Below are positions 45,681-59,689 of a stretch of 64,000 bases of DNA, piece by piece. Source of the stretch: Rhizophagus irregularis. Taxonomy: Eukaryota > Glomeromycota > Glomeromycetes > Glomerales > Glomeraceae. Numbering within the stretch: the first letter of the stretch is position 1; every line of letters begins with the position of its first letter. The DNA lies in the NCBI RefSeq assembly GCF_026210795.1, contig NC_089445.1, positions 806,001 to 870,000 on the forward strand. Direction: 5' to 3'. The notes beneath the pieces are model-generated. The model saw only the letters and a list, made by a program, of their open reading frames with translations. It searched no databases and was not told the DNA's origin. A program made the position numbers and the translations under genes.

Positions 45681-47137
45681 ATGCTTACACTACGAAAAAT
45701 GACTTCCTCGTATCGGACTTCATCGGAAAATACAGTATCAGCAGAAACTTCTTCTATAGCAACAAAAGTAAATGAAGTTATTCCATCATCTAGAAGTTTA
45801 ACAGTTTCACTAACTTGTAATTTTGGTGATTTACCAACTTGGCTTCAAGATAATCATGATATTTTAAAAGGTTATAGAAGACCCACATTTTCTTACGTAA
45901 AATGTGCCAAATCGTTATTTTATATTCATAACGAAAGTGGTAAGTTAATGACCAATTTTTGTGATTCGAAACCATACTACTAGCTGTTAACTTATTTTAT
46001 TTGTATTTCTTTAGTTAATATTTGGTCTCATTTAATCGGAACAGTTGCCTTTTTTTTCTTGGGATTTACAACATATTATTATGTGCTTGCGCATCAACCT
46101 AATGCGAAAACTTGGGATTTCTTTGTATTTTATATATTTTTACTCGGTGCTATGATTTGTTTAGCATTCTCTTCAACTTTTCATACATTATGTTGTCATT
46201 CAGAAAAGGTTTGCGCAAATTGGAATAGATGCGATTATATCGGTATTGTGACCTTGATTGTAGGATCATTCTTCCCGATGATATATTATGGTGAGAAAAA
46301 TCAAATTTCAGTAAAATTCTTATTAGTTGTGAACTTAATTGTGATGTCTATTTTTTTTTTTTCCTAGGATTTTATTGTCATAAAGTTTTACAAATAGTTT
46401 ACCTTTCAATGATTTCTATTTTTGGAGCTGCAACGGTAATTATTATATTTCAATCTATTTAAACTTATATTATGCTAATAAATTAATTAATAAATTATAT
46501 TTTTACTATAGATTTCAGTTGCAGTTTTAAATAGGTTTAGATCACCACAATTTAGATGGTTTCGTGCAAGCTTATTTATAGCTATGGGATTAAGTGCATT
46601 CGTACCATTAATTCATGCTATTTTTATATATGGAGTAAGTTGTAAGGAACTTCTTGTTAACTTTTTGTTCCTTTCATAGGATCTTTAACATTTTACCTTC
46701 TAATTTATAGATTCAACTTTGTTTTGATGTAATATCTCTAAAATGGTTATTATTAATGGGCGCCCTTTACATTACTGGAGCTGTCATTTATGGTGCTAGG
46801 TATGTTATTATAGTTCATTTATCTTAAAAGCAATTTTTATTTTAGTATTTAAAATTTTTTCTTCATTTAGAGTGCCAGAAAAATGGTATCCGGGAACGTT
46901 TGATATCTATGTAAGTATTGCGCACACGTTTCTTTAGCATTAATTAATTAAATTGGTCATTAACTTTAATAAAATATTTCTTTATAGGGGTCATCACATC
47001 AAATATTTCATTTCTTTGTAATAGCCGCTGCACTTGTACATTATATTGGAATAATTCAAGCAATGACGTATTGGCATGAACAAAATCATTTATGTCTATA
47101 TGATGTCAAAAAAATGGCTCCTAAAGCGTATTTATAA
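45681..47137 (+). CDS. PAQR family seven-helix protein (AdipoR/Izh/haemolysin-III-like)
   Basis: Members are membrane hydrolases or receptors linked to lipid and zinc homeostasis; fungal Izh proteins are the closest kind. Seven exons (45681-45939, 46015-46290, 46368-46435, 46512-46634, 46711-46799, 46871-46910, 46988-47137) join to 334 residues. A cytosolic N-terminus of about 75 residues is followed by FYIHNESVNIWSHLIG, which is the family signature, then seven helices. Zinc ligands are visible: His in FSSTFHTLCCHSE, Asp in WNRCDYIG, and the final HQIFH. A second ATG at 45699 is a possible alternative start. The small exons and splice phases are typical of this genome. Ligand unknown. Confidence 0.93.
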
Positions 47138-49775
47138 GATACATTCCTATTGAAATAACAAATATTATGCATTTCCACACACATTAGAAAAAATAATTAA
47201 AGAAGTTTCAATTTTTTGTTGTATAAGATCAATTATCTGTTAATTCGAATATAACAATAGTAGATGAATTAAATGAAATTCTTAGTGTAATGATTATCTT
47301 ACAATTATATTATTCATAAAAAAGTATATTATTTTAATTAAAAAAAAAAAGGTCTAATAAATTTTCACATTAAGTTCAAATATATAGCGTGCGAAAATTT
47401 TGTATCAATTATTTACGGGCGTCATCAACCCGAAACTATTTTAAAGTTTCCAATTCTTGAAGCTAGCATTAATTTCTGGTTATAATCATCATCAGATCTT
47501 TCTCTCTGCTTTGGCATTACATAAAGTTTTGATTATTGGAATTCGCCAGAAAATGTATGAAAGAGGGGTTAACGAAATTTATTTAGTACGTACTTTGGGA
47601 AAAAGCATTTTTAGTTTCCCAAAACTCATTGATAGCAAAAGCAAAAGATTCATCTATCAGGTAAGTAGCAATAAAAAGTTACGCCAGGCCAGCATCAGCG
47701 GGCACTCGTTTGATCATTTATAATGATCCATTATTCCATGATAAACATTTGATAATGAAACCTTTTGAAAGATTAGACTCTCTTCTTGATAAGTACGATA
47801 AAATATTTGCTTATTTCTTAATTTCTTGACTTAAAATATTATGAAATTATGAAATTAATGCAGCGAATTGAATGGGATCATACGCAAGGTGGGATCAAAT
47901 CTATCAACATTTTTTCTTGATCAACTAAACTTCTTCACTTTCCGAAAATGCAATAGATCTGTTGTTGCTGAATAACAAGACTTCAATATAAATAAATGTT
48001 TATAATTTACATACATAATATGAAGGATAAAGAGCGACTTATTAAAAGCCTTTCAGTATCATCCTGTCTTATTAAACCACAAAAAATACCGATTGTTTAA
48101 AAATAGATGAATGAAGAGTTGAACATTTACTTTACAAGGTATTTATTATATTTCGATTCAAATTCGAGAACATTTACAGGATTAAATCAACATATAGTTG
48201 CATAGAAGTAAAACAAATAAATAATTCAGTCTTTGTTGATGACGAACACGTATTTGCGTAGAAGACTTTTCTATCGAGACTCGTAACGGAAAAAATTGTG
48301 CTTACAACGGTTCAATCTTTAAAAATTTTATGTTGGGTCTATAATTAATGTGATGTACTCCAAGCACTTTTATTGTAGAATCCCATGATACAAAACAGAG
48401 GATAAGAGTCATAAGACACCTTAATCGATTGATGCCAATCAACCAATTTCACTACTAATCGATCAGTTTAACTGTTATGGACTTCGCTGTTACTTCATTA
48501 ATAAGTGAAGGCTTACATCAATAGCATAAAATCTATTCTTATAATTATTATTTACCGTTTAATAAATGAGCGTTATTCCCCACTTAAATATAATCACGTC
48601 TTCTGTATCATTTCATTATAAAAAAATTTTTTTTCGCAAAACGTCTTTGTGAGAATAATAGAATGACTATCTTTGATGAGGATCCATTCGAATCAAACTC
48701 ATGAATAAAATTGTATTTTAAAGTTACTTTTTTGTCATAATAATTTTAGATCATACAGTATATCGTACATCCGTCATATCTAACATGGCTGGTCATAAGA
48801 TGGTAGACTTTGCTATATACCATTAAGCTATCAAATGTGATTTGCAAACTTATATTCCCATGATCTTGAAGAAGGTTTGAAGGGCTAGCAGTTTACTTAA
48901 AGCCACGCTAGTTCAAGATGGCAACAGTAAACTATAAACTTGAAAAGCGGTCCTGTTATAATTGGATTGAGTACTATCAAATAAGTACATGCTTTAACAG
49001 ATTATGAAAAATTATTGATCAATATAGTAAATGGTATATTTTTCTGCCTTTTTTCTTACTAGTTCGTCCGGATGCTTTAATTTTGACTAATTAGTTTATT
49101 AAAGTATACTCCTACTGTGCTGTTGCAAACTTAGATTCTACCCGCTACATGTACTGTAGGAAACGTTTGAATACCAGAAAACACTTTACAAAGCAATGCG
49201 AAGACATCAGATGTTAGATACTACTGAAGAATTACCAATTATCTACTTTTCATCATTGATTTGATCCCAAGTTTGAAGATGATCGAACAACTTATAGTAA
49301 GTATAAATTAAGCTATAATAACTTAATAAAGATAATATGTTAGAATTTTGAAATGACAAAAAAAAAGATAAATAAAAAAAAAAACTTTACTTATGTTCAG
49401 GGACTCATATATCTACCAACTTCTTCTTTTTCGCCTATATATCCTATATATTTGTATTAACTATAAAGATTTAAAATAACACGAAAAATTATGATAGGAA
49501 TATATATTTAATTTGTAATAATAAAATTTTATTTATTAATTTTGCTTAATTAGGTATACATCATGTTAATGCAATAAGTAAATAATTGAACAAAATTTTC
49601 TTACTGTGGATTCTGTTAAATAATTTTAGAATAGATCTTTGGACGTTTCTTTCATAACATCATCACTTGTAAATCTGGATTTAATTTTTGGTTAAATAAA
49701 TATCACCAAATAAAATAAATAATATAAGCTAAAAAAATTCTTTTATGTAAATAAAGAGGTAGAACTTACTTAAAT
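47138..49775. other. Gene-poor region
   Basis: No gene is supported. An open stretch at about 47457-47723 begins at a TTG and shows no recognisable domain or flanking exons. The remainder is AT-rich, with scattered short open frames only. Confidence 0.4.
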
Positions 49776-50890
49776 TCAAACCACCTGAATATTCTGATGT
49801 TCGTGTCTTTTAATAATAGTACTCCAAGACATTAATCCTTCACAATCCGAATCTTCAAAATCCACTTCAACCAATTTAGGAAATGAGGCAGTATTCATTA
49901 ATTCTTTACAAACATTTTCACTTAAATTTTTACATCCACGTACGATCAATACTTCCAGTTGTTTAGAGTAATTAAATATTGATCTTAATGATGTACATTT
50001 TTCAAAATCAACTCTACGAAAATGTAACATTTTTAATGATTTAGCATGAACCTCTAATGCAGAAATTATTTTTGGTGTAATCTTTCCTCTCCTTAAATAA
50101 AAAGTTTGTAATCCTTTTTGAGTTTTAATGATATCTGCTAATTTATTATCAGAAGACCAAAATGTTTCATCTACTGTCATATCAATTTTAAGGATTTTCT
50201 ATAAAAAAAAAAACATTGATATATGCAACTACTTATAAGAAAAGATAAAGTTGATACGAACCAATCTTTGACAGGTTTGACATAATAATTCCAAACAATC
50301 ATCATTAACAAGTTTCCGTATATCCAAAGAAAGTTGTTTAACGCGTGATATAAAAGATCTATAATTTGGTTCTTGTAATAAAATCCACAACTCATGATGT
50401 AAACAATCTAATAAAGATCTTTTATCTAAATCAAGCTGGTAAAGTGTAATGCAAAGGTTGGCGAAGATATTAAGTATTCCTCTTAATAACAAATTATATT
50501 GTTTTGTAATTGGTTGAGGACAATTATTACGACACCATAAAAATATTGCAAGGGATAATTCATGCATACTAATCGATTTCAAGAATGAAGGATAACAATA
50601 AGTCGTAGATTCTATATCGCAAATATTATCAAATGAAATTCCAGATTTTTCTAATTCTTTACGTTCTTCTTCCTTAAAAAAAGCCATAAATGTTGTAATA
50701 GCTCCTGGTGATGGAATGATATTTGACCATAATATTGGTGCAGCATTTACACTCCAATATTTATTAACGAACATACAAGAATATAAATCTTCCAAAGTTT
50801 CTGCCCGATCAGTATTTATTCCATCATTATATAATATTGAAAAAATTTCTCGTAAAATTTCTGTTGGAATTTTATCAATATTTGAAGTTC
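49776..50890 (-). CDS. F-box protein with leucine-rich-repeat-like C-terminus (5' end not resolved)
   Basis: F-box proteins select targets for SCF ubiquitin ligases. Two exons are clear: 50890-50262 and 50198-49776, joined in phase 0 to read CQRLKILKIDMTVDE, and giving about 350 residues. The first encoded residues are an F-box (NIDKIPTEILREIFSILYND, then LYSCMFVNKYWS); the second exon has irregular LRR-like strands (LQTFYLRRGK, LKMLHFRRVDFEKC, LEVLIVRGCKNL). The open frame begins at a splice acceptor (TATAG at 50891) with no ATG, so a 5' exon is missing. A candidate ending at 50972-50974 before GTAAAT would read RCLKVNNNG in phase, but no start codon was found for it. The donor GTTCGT of the last intron is unusual. 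Confidence 0.75.
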
Positions 50891-51615
50891 CTATAATAAT
50901 AATTAAAAAAAAATTAATTTATTGAAAAGAATTAACTTACAAATTTCGAAATTTTCAAGAAAAATCATTTACCGTTATTGTTGACTTTTAAGCAACGTTT
51001 GTATCGATAATGAGAGTAATATTCAGTTTGTGTCTTGTTAATATATATTAAAGCGAAACTTTTTTAATGTTTTCATTTAAAACTTTACTAAACTTTAATT
51101 AAAAATATATTTTCTTACCATCTTCGCTTTAATACAACCCTTACAAGGAGAAAATCGTGTATGAACAGTGAACAAAATAATCAAAATTACACATGTAAAA
51201 TCTGTACCGATTAATCCGATTATCAGTTGATATTTTTATCCCACAACGTCATGTATGTTTAAAAATAGGATATATAATGAAAGGGAAACTCCGTCCATGT
51301 TTATAAAATTTCTATGAACAATAACAAAATTTTTTATGATAAAAATATTCTTTTTACTGAAATAAACTGAAGCCTTTATCTCTAGAAGCACTAATCAAGA
51401 AAAAAAAGGTTCTTTTACAAATTTGTTTCGATGGCTTGCGTCGAAGCGTTGGTACCAGATTTTTTCCGAAATTTACTTATTTGGGTTTGTTTCACTAGTT
51501 AAATTTTTCGAAAATGGTTACACAATAATTCAATATAAAATGATTGTCCTGATGATAATAAACGAGTTTTATTCTCTTTGAGAATTTTTTCTCGTACGGA
51601 ACAAAAAAATTCAGG

Positions 51616-53102
51616 ATGGTAGAGCAATATGTATGGCAAACTTTACCTCAATATCAAAATGAAGAAATTGATGTTTATATTACTGTTGGAACAACTCCCG
51701 ATGCCAAAACATTTCCTGCTCATAAATTAATTTTAAATCAGTTTCCCTATTTTAATAATTTACCTTTCGTCCCAGATAATGAGAATAAAATTCAATCTGT
51801 TACAATTCCGGAATCCACACCAGAAATCTTTGAAGTTATATTTAGGTAACAAATTTATAAATAAAAGTTAATTATTGAGTTTATTTTTATTAAAAATAAA
51901 TAAAATTTTCAATTTCATTTTCTCTTAGATACTTTTATACCGGAGCTCTTGATCCAGAAAAGCTTAAAGCTAAAGAAATTATTGAAATTTTAAAATTGGC
52001 AAATAAGTTGGATTGTCAAGAAGTAATTAAATTTTTACAAAGTTTCTTAGTTAAAAGAAAATCAAATTGGATAGAACATCATTTATTATACATTTATCGA
52101 ATTAGTTCCGAACACAAATTTGATAAACTTCAAGAATATTGTAATGGTTATATTGACAGACATCCTGAATTAATGTTTCAACTTTCCGAATTTAATACAA
52201 TTTCTGAAGAGATGTTAATTTCGCTTATCAAAAGAGATGATTTATTAATGGAAGAGGCTGTTATTTGGGAACTTGTTTTAAAATGGGGACTCTCTCGATA
52301 TAGTTATTTATCGGAAGATCCAAAAGATCCAAAAAGTTGGTCAGATGAGGATGTCGACGAAGTTAAAAAAATCCTGAAGAATTGTTTACCGTTGGTTAGA
52401 TTCTCATTATTAACTTCTCAACAATTTTATGAAAAAGCCCATCATTACATAGTTCGCTTTGATCCCGAACTAGATGATAAATTATTACAATTTTATTTAG
52501 TTCCAGGTACTTCAGATTTATATTTGTCCAGGCAAGCTGACATTAATGAATCTAAGATCATTACCGATTCTCACACAGTATCTCAGATTCTTAATCAATT
52601 ATCAAAGGTAATTAATAATGAGATTTCATCATATAGAGATTATTATGACAGCAGAAGTCATAATAATTACGACCTTAAATTATTGTTGAGGGGGAGTAGA
52701 CATGGTTTCACACCCAAAGTTTTTCATGAATTATGTGATAATAGACCTAGCACAGTTACAATTATTAAAGTCAAAGGAAAAGACGAAATATTGGGTGGTT
52801 ATAATGCAGGGGAATGGAAGTCTAAGAATGGCTATGGAAGTTCTAAGAGTTTTATATTTTCTCTGAAAAGTACTAGTTATGGGATAAATGTGAGTCCTGT
52901 GGAATATAATGAAAGAGCATTAAACTATGGAATTAATTATGGACCGTCATTTGGATTAAGCGATTTGATTATATCAGGTCATAATTTTAAATATGGTGGT
53001 AAATGTTATTGTAAAATGGATGATTATAAAGTACATATCAGAAATACCGAAAATAATTTCTCGATTGAAGATTATGAAGTTTTTCAAGTCATTAAGAAAT
53101 GA
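51616..53102 (+). CDS. BTB-BACK-TLDc protein
   Basis: Two exons (51616-51845, 51929-53102) join to 467 residues. BTB domain at about residues 15-115 (EIDVYITVGTTPDAKTFPAH, then RYFYTGALDPEKL), BACK-type helices at about 125-260, and a TLDc domain from about 310 to the end (LLLRGSRHGFTPKVFHE, EILGGYNAGEWKSKNGY, YGPSFGLSDLIISG, EDYEVFQVIKK). BTB proteins act as Cullin-3 adaptors; TLDc modules occur in oxidative-stress and V-ATPase-binding proteins. This combination is greatly expanded in Rhizophagus, from general knowledge. A decayed relative seems to lie at 37380-38075. The specific target is unknown. Confidence 0.9.
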
Positions 53103-53593
53103 TTTATAATTTAAATTAGGAATTTAAATTAGGAAGAAAAAAATTTTTTTTCCCCTTTAGAATTTATTTGTTCGTAATTGAAGTATAAAGATTAAGATAT
53201 TTTGTTCTTTGTTTTATGTTGAAAAAAAAAATGATTTTTTTTTTTTACCTTACAAATAAATTCTCTATTCTTATATTTAAATATTTATTATAAAGCTTAT
53301 AAAGATATTTGACTATTTGAGATTAATGTATATTTGGATAATTATTAAATAAAGTTATTCGCCTCTATATTATATTTTTTAAAATACATGATTATTACTG
53401 TTGATCTATATATATATATATAATTAATAAAATATAAATTTTTTTTTTTATTTTATTCTTCGCATAATTATTCCTTGTCATGTTATTATTCATCGCCATA
53501 ATATTTATCACCATAATTTCTCGCCGTAATACTCTATATTATTATACTTTGACATATCTTCGTTATATTATTATACTTCGACTCGCATATCGT
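53103..53593. other. Intergenic region between convergent genes
   Basis: AT-rich sequence with homopolymer and TATATA runs lies between two convergent genes. No gene is seen. Confidence 0.5.
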
Positions 53594-56455
53594 TTATTCA
53601 TCATCATTATCATCGTCATCATCATCATCATCATCATCATCGTAATCATAATCGTCATCATCATCATCATCATCATAATTTTCGGTTTGCTTTCCTTTTT
53701 TCACCTTTTTCTTCAATTTTTCTCTTCTCCTCATTTCTCTTCTTTCCATTTTAGCTTTAACTTTATCTCTTTTTTCTTTACCACTTTCATTTAACCAACT
53801 CATAAAAAATTTTTTTTGTTCAACTTCTCCTTTACTAGTCACGTTTAAAGCTTCTTTAATACTTTCAGGTGAACTTATAGAATAAATTCTATCTAATAAA
53901 ATTTTTATGGTACTTAATTGTGATAATTTAGCTGCATAACCCAAAATGTTTAATGATTCAACTTTTGTTAATAATTCTTTTTCTTTTTGTTCTTCCGTTA
54001 AATTAAATGTTACTTTTGGTGTTGTTGTCTCATCTTTACTTGTACCAGCAAGTTTTATAATATCACCATCATCATTATCATTATCATAATTATTATTATT
54101 AATTTCTTCATCAAATTTTTTTTGTTCTCCCATTCTAGCATTCACATCAACACCCCATTTAATTAATCTTTTAATTAATTTTTTAACCCATTCTTCTTTC
54201 ATATTTAATCCCATATCAACACATACGAATAATAAATTAGGTAATTTTTTACCAGGTATAGTAATTTGTCTATTAACATCAGCACCATATCTAACCAATA
54301 ACTTTAATATTTTATAAATTTTTTCAAATGGTCCACCACGATGATTAAATCTAATTTGAGTTAAAGTATATCCTAAAGGATTACCACCAATTTCATTACT
54401 TAAATTAGGATTCGCTCCATTATCCAAACAAAATTTAATTACATTAGGTGTTAATTCTTTATACCATTTAAATAATAATGTAATTAATAATGTATCCCCA
54501 TTTGACCTTTTTGCATTAATTAAACATCCATTTGTTATTAAATATGTTAATGAATCTTTAAAATATTGTGAATTTGTTTCTGATGAAAATAATGATTTGT
54601 TCTCTCCTAAATAATTTATTGGTGATCCCCCTGTATATGAATTTGTACAATCACATGTTGCCCCCATTGATATTAATGATGTAAAAGTTTGAATTATATT
54701 TTCTCCTGGACAATATTGTGCTACCTCTATCATCAATGGTTCTAATGGTCTCCTATAACTAATATTACATAATATTATATTAATATAAATTTTTAAAGAA
54801 TAAAAAAATATAAAATACATTTTTTTTAAATACCTATTTCTTGGACCTGTTATTTGTTGAATTTCATTTAATTTTTCTTTTTGTACATGTATATGCCATT
54901 TTAATCCATCTAAATCACCTTTTTTTGCATGATATGCTGCATAACATGGTGCTGAATTAATTGTCCAACTATTTGTTGCAAATAATACCTTACAATATTC
55001 ACTATATGAATCTACAATGATATATTAGTAAAAGAAAAAGGAATTTCTTATAAAAATTAATTAAATAATTACATTTATCTGGTTGTGTTACTGATATTGA
55101 TTTACTAATAGAACTTTCTGATGCACTTCTTCCTGTAAGATTACTAAAACTAAATAATCCTACAAGTTGTAAAAATATAATTTTTAGTTTTATTTTTTTT
55201 TTTAAAAAAAAAGTCAAAATATAATATAATAATAAAATTTAAACCTCTATTAATCGAACTATCAGATTTTGTCATTATTGGACTTTCTGGTTCTTTTATA
55301 TCTTTAATAATAAAAAATTATTATTTTATTATAAGTTTCAATTGAATATATTATAATATAAAAGATTAATACTGCAGATTTACCTGAAGATACAAATGTC
55401 CAACCAGTATCTATTCGTTCCCCTTGATCTATAACTTCTATAAAATAAAAAAATTGTAAATTATTCATATTTATATAAAATTTTATCGCTTTAAAAAAAA
55501 AAAAATTATACATACCTTTACTATCAAAGCTCATACTTTTTGTAAAAGATTTCTAGGGAAAACAAATAAAGAAAATAAAATAATTATCATCATTAAAATA
55601 TCTATTTATATTTCATAAACTTACTTTAATATTACTTGTATTAAGATCACTACCACTAGTAGATCCAGATAATCTTTTTACAAAACCTTTTGCTTTATTT
55701 TTTGCTTTATATGTCCATGATTTCTTTTTTATACTTAATTTTTTACCTAATTCTGGCTACAAAATAAATAAGTATACATTTTTGTTAAAAAAAAATATTC
55801 AAGATAAAAGAAACCCTACTTTGTTTCGTTACCTCATTTGTTATTAATTTTACTTCTCTAATTCTTTCTTTTTCTACTTTTTCTTTTTCTTTTTCCTTTT
55901 CTCCTTTTTCATCTTTCTCTACTTTTGATGAAAATTTTATAAACGTTAAAACAATTGTAACCCAGCTTTGGTAAAAAACCATTCAAATTAAATAATTATA
56001 TACTAATGCTTACTTTCAATTGGACTTTCTAGTACTGTTTCTTTATTATTATTATTATTATCTTCTAAAGTGAATTTAAAAGTTAATAAATTATCAAAAT
56101 CATCAAGATAATTTTAATTATAAGTTAATACTTTTTGTTTTAATTTCTGTTGGAATAATAATATCTTTCTTCTCTAAAGTATCATTTTAACAATAGCATT
56201 GAATGTGATGTTAATAAATATAAATATAATGAACGAATTGAAACAAGTTTCAATTGATTACCTAGCCATAATTCTGCTGTCATTGCGTCGATTTCCAATT
56301 CTCTAAATTCTTTATCTTTAAAGAAATTAAAATTAAAGAAAGAGACGTATAAATTACGAATACCGTCATCTGAGGTAAAAGGAACCGAAATTTTAAGAAA
56401 ATAATGTTATTTTACCTTGTTCTGAAATTTCAAATTCGTCCGGATGATTCAAGAT
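53594..56455 (-). CDS. Ankyrin-repeat protein with an Asp-rich tail; N-terminus may be the upstream pseudokinase
   Basis: Twelve exons chain in frame: 56455-56416, 56315-56262, 56173-56132, 56064-56014, about 55921-55833, 55756-55625, 55552-55516, 55437-55384, 55301-55245, 55159-55073, 55011-54834, 54752-53594, for about 659 residues. The first half is a charged, disordered linker with a Lys/Glu run. Ankyrin repeats follow: YAAYHAKKGDLDGLKWHI, LTYLITNGCLINAKRSNGDT, VIKFCLDNGANPNLSNEIGG, LKLLVRYGADVNRQ and LIKWGVDVNARMG, then a charged helix and a final stretch of about 25 mostly Asp residues with some Tyr and Asn. The first exon lacks an ATG and starts in phase 0 behind a TATAG acceptor, so it must continue from upstream, most simply from the pseudokinase exon at 57075. 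The acceptor for the exon near 55921 could be three bases away. Confidence 0.75.
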
Positions 56456-56598
56456 CTATAAAGAATAACAATTTACACATAAGAACCATTATTGAAATAA
56501 TTTATTACGTAAGAAAAAAAAGAATTGATACATACTTACAATAGACGTAATAGAGTATTTATTAAAAAAAATTTAAATAAGTTATTATAGTCATAATT

Positions 56599-57855
56599 TT
56601 ATTTTTTTAACGGGTGAAAAAAAAAAATAAAATAAAATAACAAACCTGATTTCATAACATTTAACAGATTATCCAATTTATTTAATATTATTCCAATCGC
56701 TGGCCTCTTATTAGGGACATTATTCCAACACTCAATGTACAAATCGCTATAAGTCTTTGGTGTTTCCGATATAATTTTTTCTCGTTTATTTTTTAATATA
56801 TTTGATATTAAATCATTTTTGTCCAAGTCTTTATTGTTGCTGTTATAAGGAGGGTTTCCACTTGATATTTCCCACAATATTACTCCGAAACTATAAATAT
56901 CAGAACGCGTGTTTTTTTGATAATTTTCATCCTGTAATAATTGTGGTTCAATATACGGTATATCTTTAATCGAGAAATCATCGTAAGATGAAGAGTTGTG
57001 AATCACCAAATGTTCTGATATACCGAAATTTGTTAATTTTGCACGATTTTGGTGAAACAATACGTTCCAGGGATACTAAAAATTTATGCGCAGTAAAAAA
57101 AAAATATTAAAAAATAAAAAAAAAGATAAAAATAAATTATGCCGAAAAAAAAAAAGATAAATAAATAATGTATTAATATAAATTTTTATACCAGATTTTC
57201 ATGTATTATTCCATTTGAATGAAGAAAATTCAATCCCTCAGCTATTTGATGAGCTAAATTAAGTTTATCGACCCACGATAATATAGTATTTTCTAAAATA
57301 TGCCGTAAATTTCCTCCATCTGCATATTGTACCACTAAAAAACAAGAATTCGTCGTTGGATCTATCGAATAAGATGATAAAAATTCTCTAAATGTTATTT
57401 CAAGATAAGGTTTTATATATAAATATATAAATAAATATAAGAATATATGTTGGAAAAAACATAATAATTACTTTGAGATACCCCAAATATTTGAATTATT
57501 CGTTCATTAAAGTCCCTTCTTTGATGTAATTTTAACTGGAAAAAAAATAAGAAATTATATATAATATTTTATATATATTTATTTATGTATGAGAGGGAAC
57601 CAATAATCAATCATCTTATATCACAACAAATTATCGATACTTTACCTCAAGAAGGAATGATTTTTCCATCTTATTATCAATGGATATATTATCATTAATA
57701 ATTTTAAATAAAACTCTTTTTCCAGTTTCTTTCCAATAACTAATTTTATTATTATCATCACTTTCAAAGTTATTAACAACAAATTCTTCAAAGGGAATTA
57801 AGCTGATGTAATGCGTTTTGACTACATCATCGATCCACTTCCCACTATCAACCAT
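56599..57855 (-). CDS. Protein kinase-like protein lacking catalytic aspartates (pseudokinase)
   Basis: Exons 57855-57646, 57535-57472, 57361-57192 and from 57075 downwards join in frame. The N-lobe shows VLFKIIND with the beta-3 Lys and a Glu in the following helix (SFLLE), but no glycine-rich loop. The catalytic loop reads GIIHENLYPWNVLF where HRD-LxxxNIL is expected, so the base Asp is Asn. DFG is replaced by NFG. APE-region and C-lobe motifs are intact (RSDIYSFGVILWEISSG, YSDLYIECWNNVPNKRPA). It therefore probably binds partners rather than phosphorylating them. If unspliced, the frame runs past LLNVMKSG to a stop at 56599. A weak GTTATG donor at 56658 would join it in phase 0 to the ankyrin exon at 56455; the better GTTTGT donor at 56645 would not. 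Confidence 0.8.
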
Positions 57856-59689
57856 TGTTTATTTATTTATTTAAATTAGATTATTATTTTTCTTAAAAAA
57901 ATATTTAAGGGGCAGATGATGTGTATATATATATATATATTGTATACATATATATATATAAAATATTTTTTTTAGGAAATAGGAAAAAATATGGTAATAA
58001 ACCTGTTCTCATAAAATTGAATGAAATATATAAATAAATTTTTGTATATTACTAAATTTGTATTTTTTGTAATTAATGTTGTAATTTTTTTGTGTGGGTA
58101 AAAATTTTTTATGGTATAACCATAAAAAGAGAGAGAGAGATTAAAATCTGTTGTGAGATGTAATTAAGTACCTTTATTAAATTGAATTTCTATTGTTGAA
58201 AAATTTACGCGAGAATATAACAAATTTCATTGTTGGGTAACCCATAAAAGCACCAGTTAAACAATCCCTACTAATTTAAAGTTAGGAATTTAGTACAACA
58301 ACAAAAAATTTTTTTTTCTTTTTTTTTAAAAAAAAAGATGTAAAAAGAAAATAACGTAATATATTTATTGAGAGTTACACTGTACTTCTATATTAGGGTC
58401 ATATGAGTAAATATACTGTTTATCGAATAATTTCAAAGTAATCGAAACCTAGAAATACAACTTGTTTGAGATTATAAAAGTCAATTTAAAATACCATTTA
58501 AGTGAATCCATTTCAAAATTCTATCTTGCTAAAGTAATAATCTACAATAATGGATAACCATAATTGGATAAATCATCTTTTGAAACGAAGTAACGAATAA
58601 AATTCCTTTTATAGATGGTAAAACGAATAATTTAGTTTCAAAAATGTTTTTTTTTTCAACAAAGAACAAGGAAAAAAAAAATTAAATAAAGAAAAATTCT
58701 TTAAAAAAAAAACAAGTTTTTTTTTTCTTCATTTTAAGAAGGATATTAACAATAAACCTTGGCACAATCGTACGAGGTAACAAACCTTGAAATTACCATA
58801 TTTATGATATTAGTTCGAAAAATTCTAAAGAATTCTTGTGGAAAGTTAGAAAAAAAGGGATTTGTGTTTCATTAAATCATTAAAAGTTTTTATAGTGTAA
58901 ATAGGAAAAGACTTAATTTGTCATCATCATTGACCCATTATTAAATAACAAAATATAAACACAAATCTTAATTTTTAATTAAGAAGATCGGTATCACCAA
59001 TTTCAACACTATGTATGAAATTTCAAGAGATTAATTGTTAAGTAACGAAAGTAACAATTATTATGCATTAAATATATACACATTTAACTTGATTCGTAAG
59101 AAAATGAATTAAAATATTTCTATCCAAAATTATATTTTAAAATTTTTTTTTGCAACTATTCATACGTTACCTATTACAATAAGGATAACAATAAGAAAGA
59201 TTCCATTGTGGAACACGGGATTATCAAGAATGTTTGATCAAAGCAATAAATTCAAATTGAGAAAAATGTGTGCGCCCATTCTTATGATTTCAAATGGAAG
59301 ATTCTTTTACACTTTTTACCGCAGTAAAATATTATACTGTTCGGTTAGTAACTAGTAAGTAAAAACGCGAATAAGTTGAATAAGTTAAAAGCAATTTGTT
59401 TGCTATTTATAGATTTTATATTTCATAGATCTCAGTATTGTCAGATATCACAGATATCAGATGATCGTACTATTGTATCAATTACTATATTTAAACTTAT
59501 TATAGGTATTGGATATGGGATGTATTAGTTTAATAATTGATAATAATACATTTTTTATTATTAACATTATTGATATTATTGATATTATTGATATTATTAT
59601 TGATACTGATACAATTTATACTATATACTGTAGGTAACCTGTAAATGATAATTGATACCGAATTATAACTCAAAATCCCTTAACTGGTT
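57856..59689. other. Gene-poor region
   Basis: Upstream of the pseudokinase ATG there is a TATATA tract at about 57923-57960. A repeated TTATTGATA stretch lies near 59566-59605. No coding region is supported. Confidence 0.5.

Noticed and set aside
47457-47723. Possible gene of 88 codons
   Set aside because: It begins with a non-ATG codon, has no recognisable domain or convincing splice partners, and lies in sequence without other coding signals.
53480-53794. Ile-rich plus-strand open frame
   Set aside because: It is the antisense of the Asp-rich tail of the ankyrin protein.
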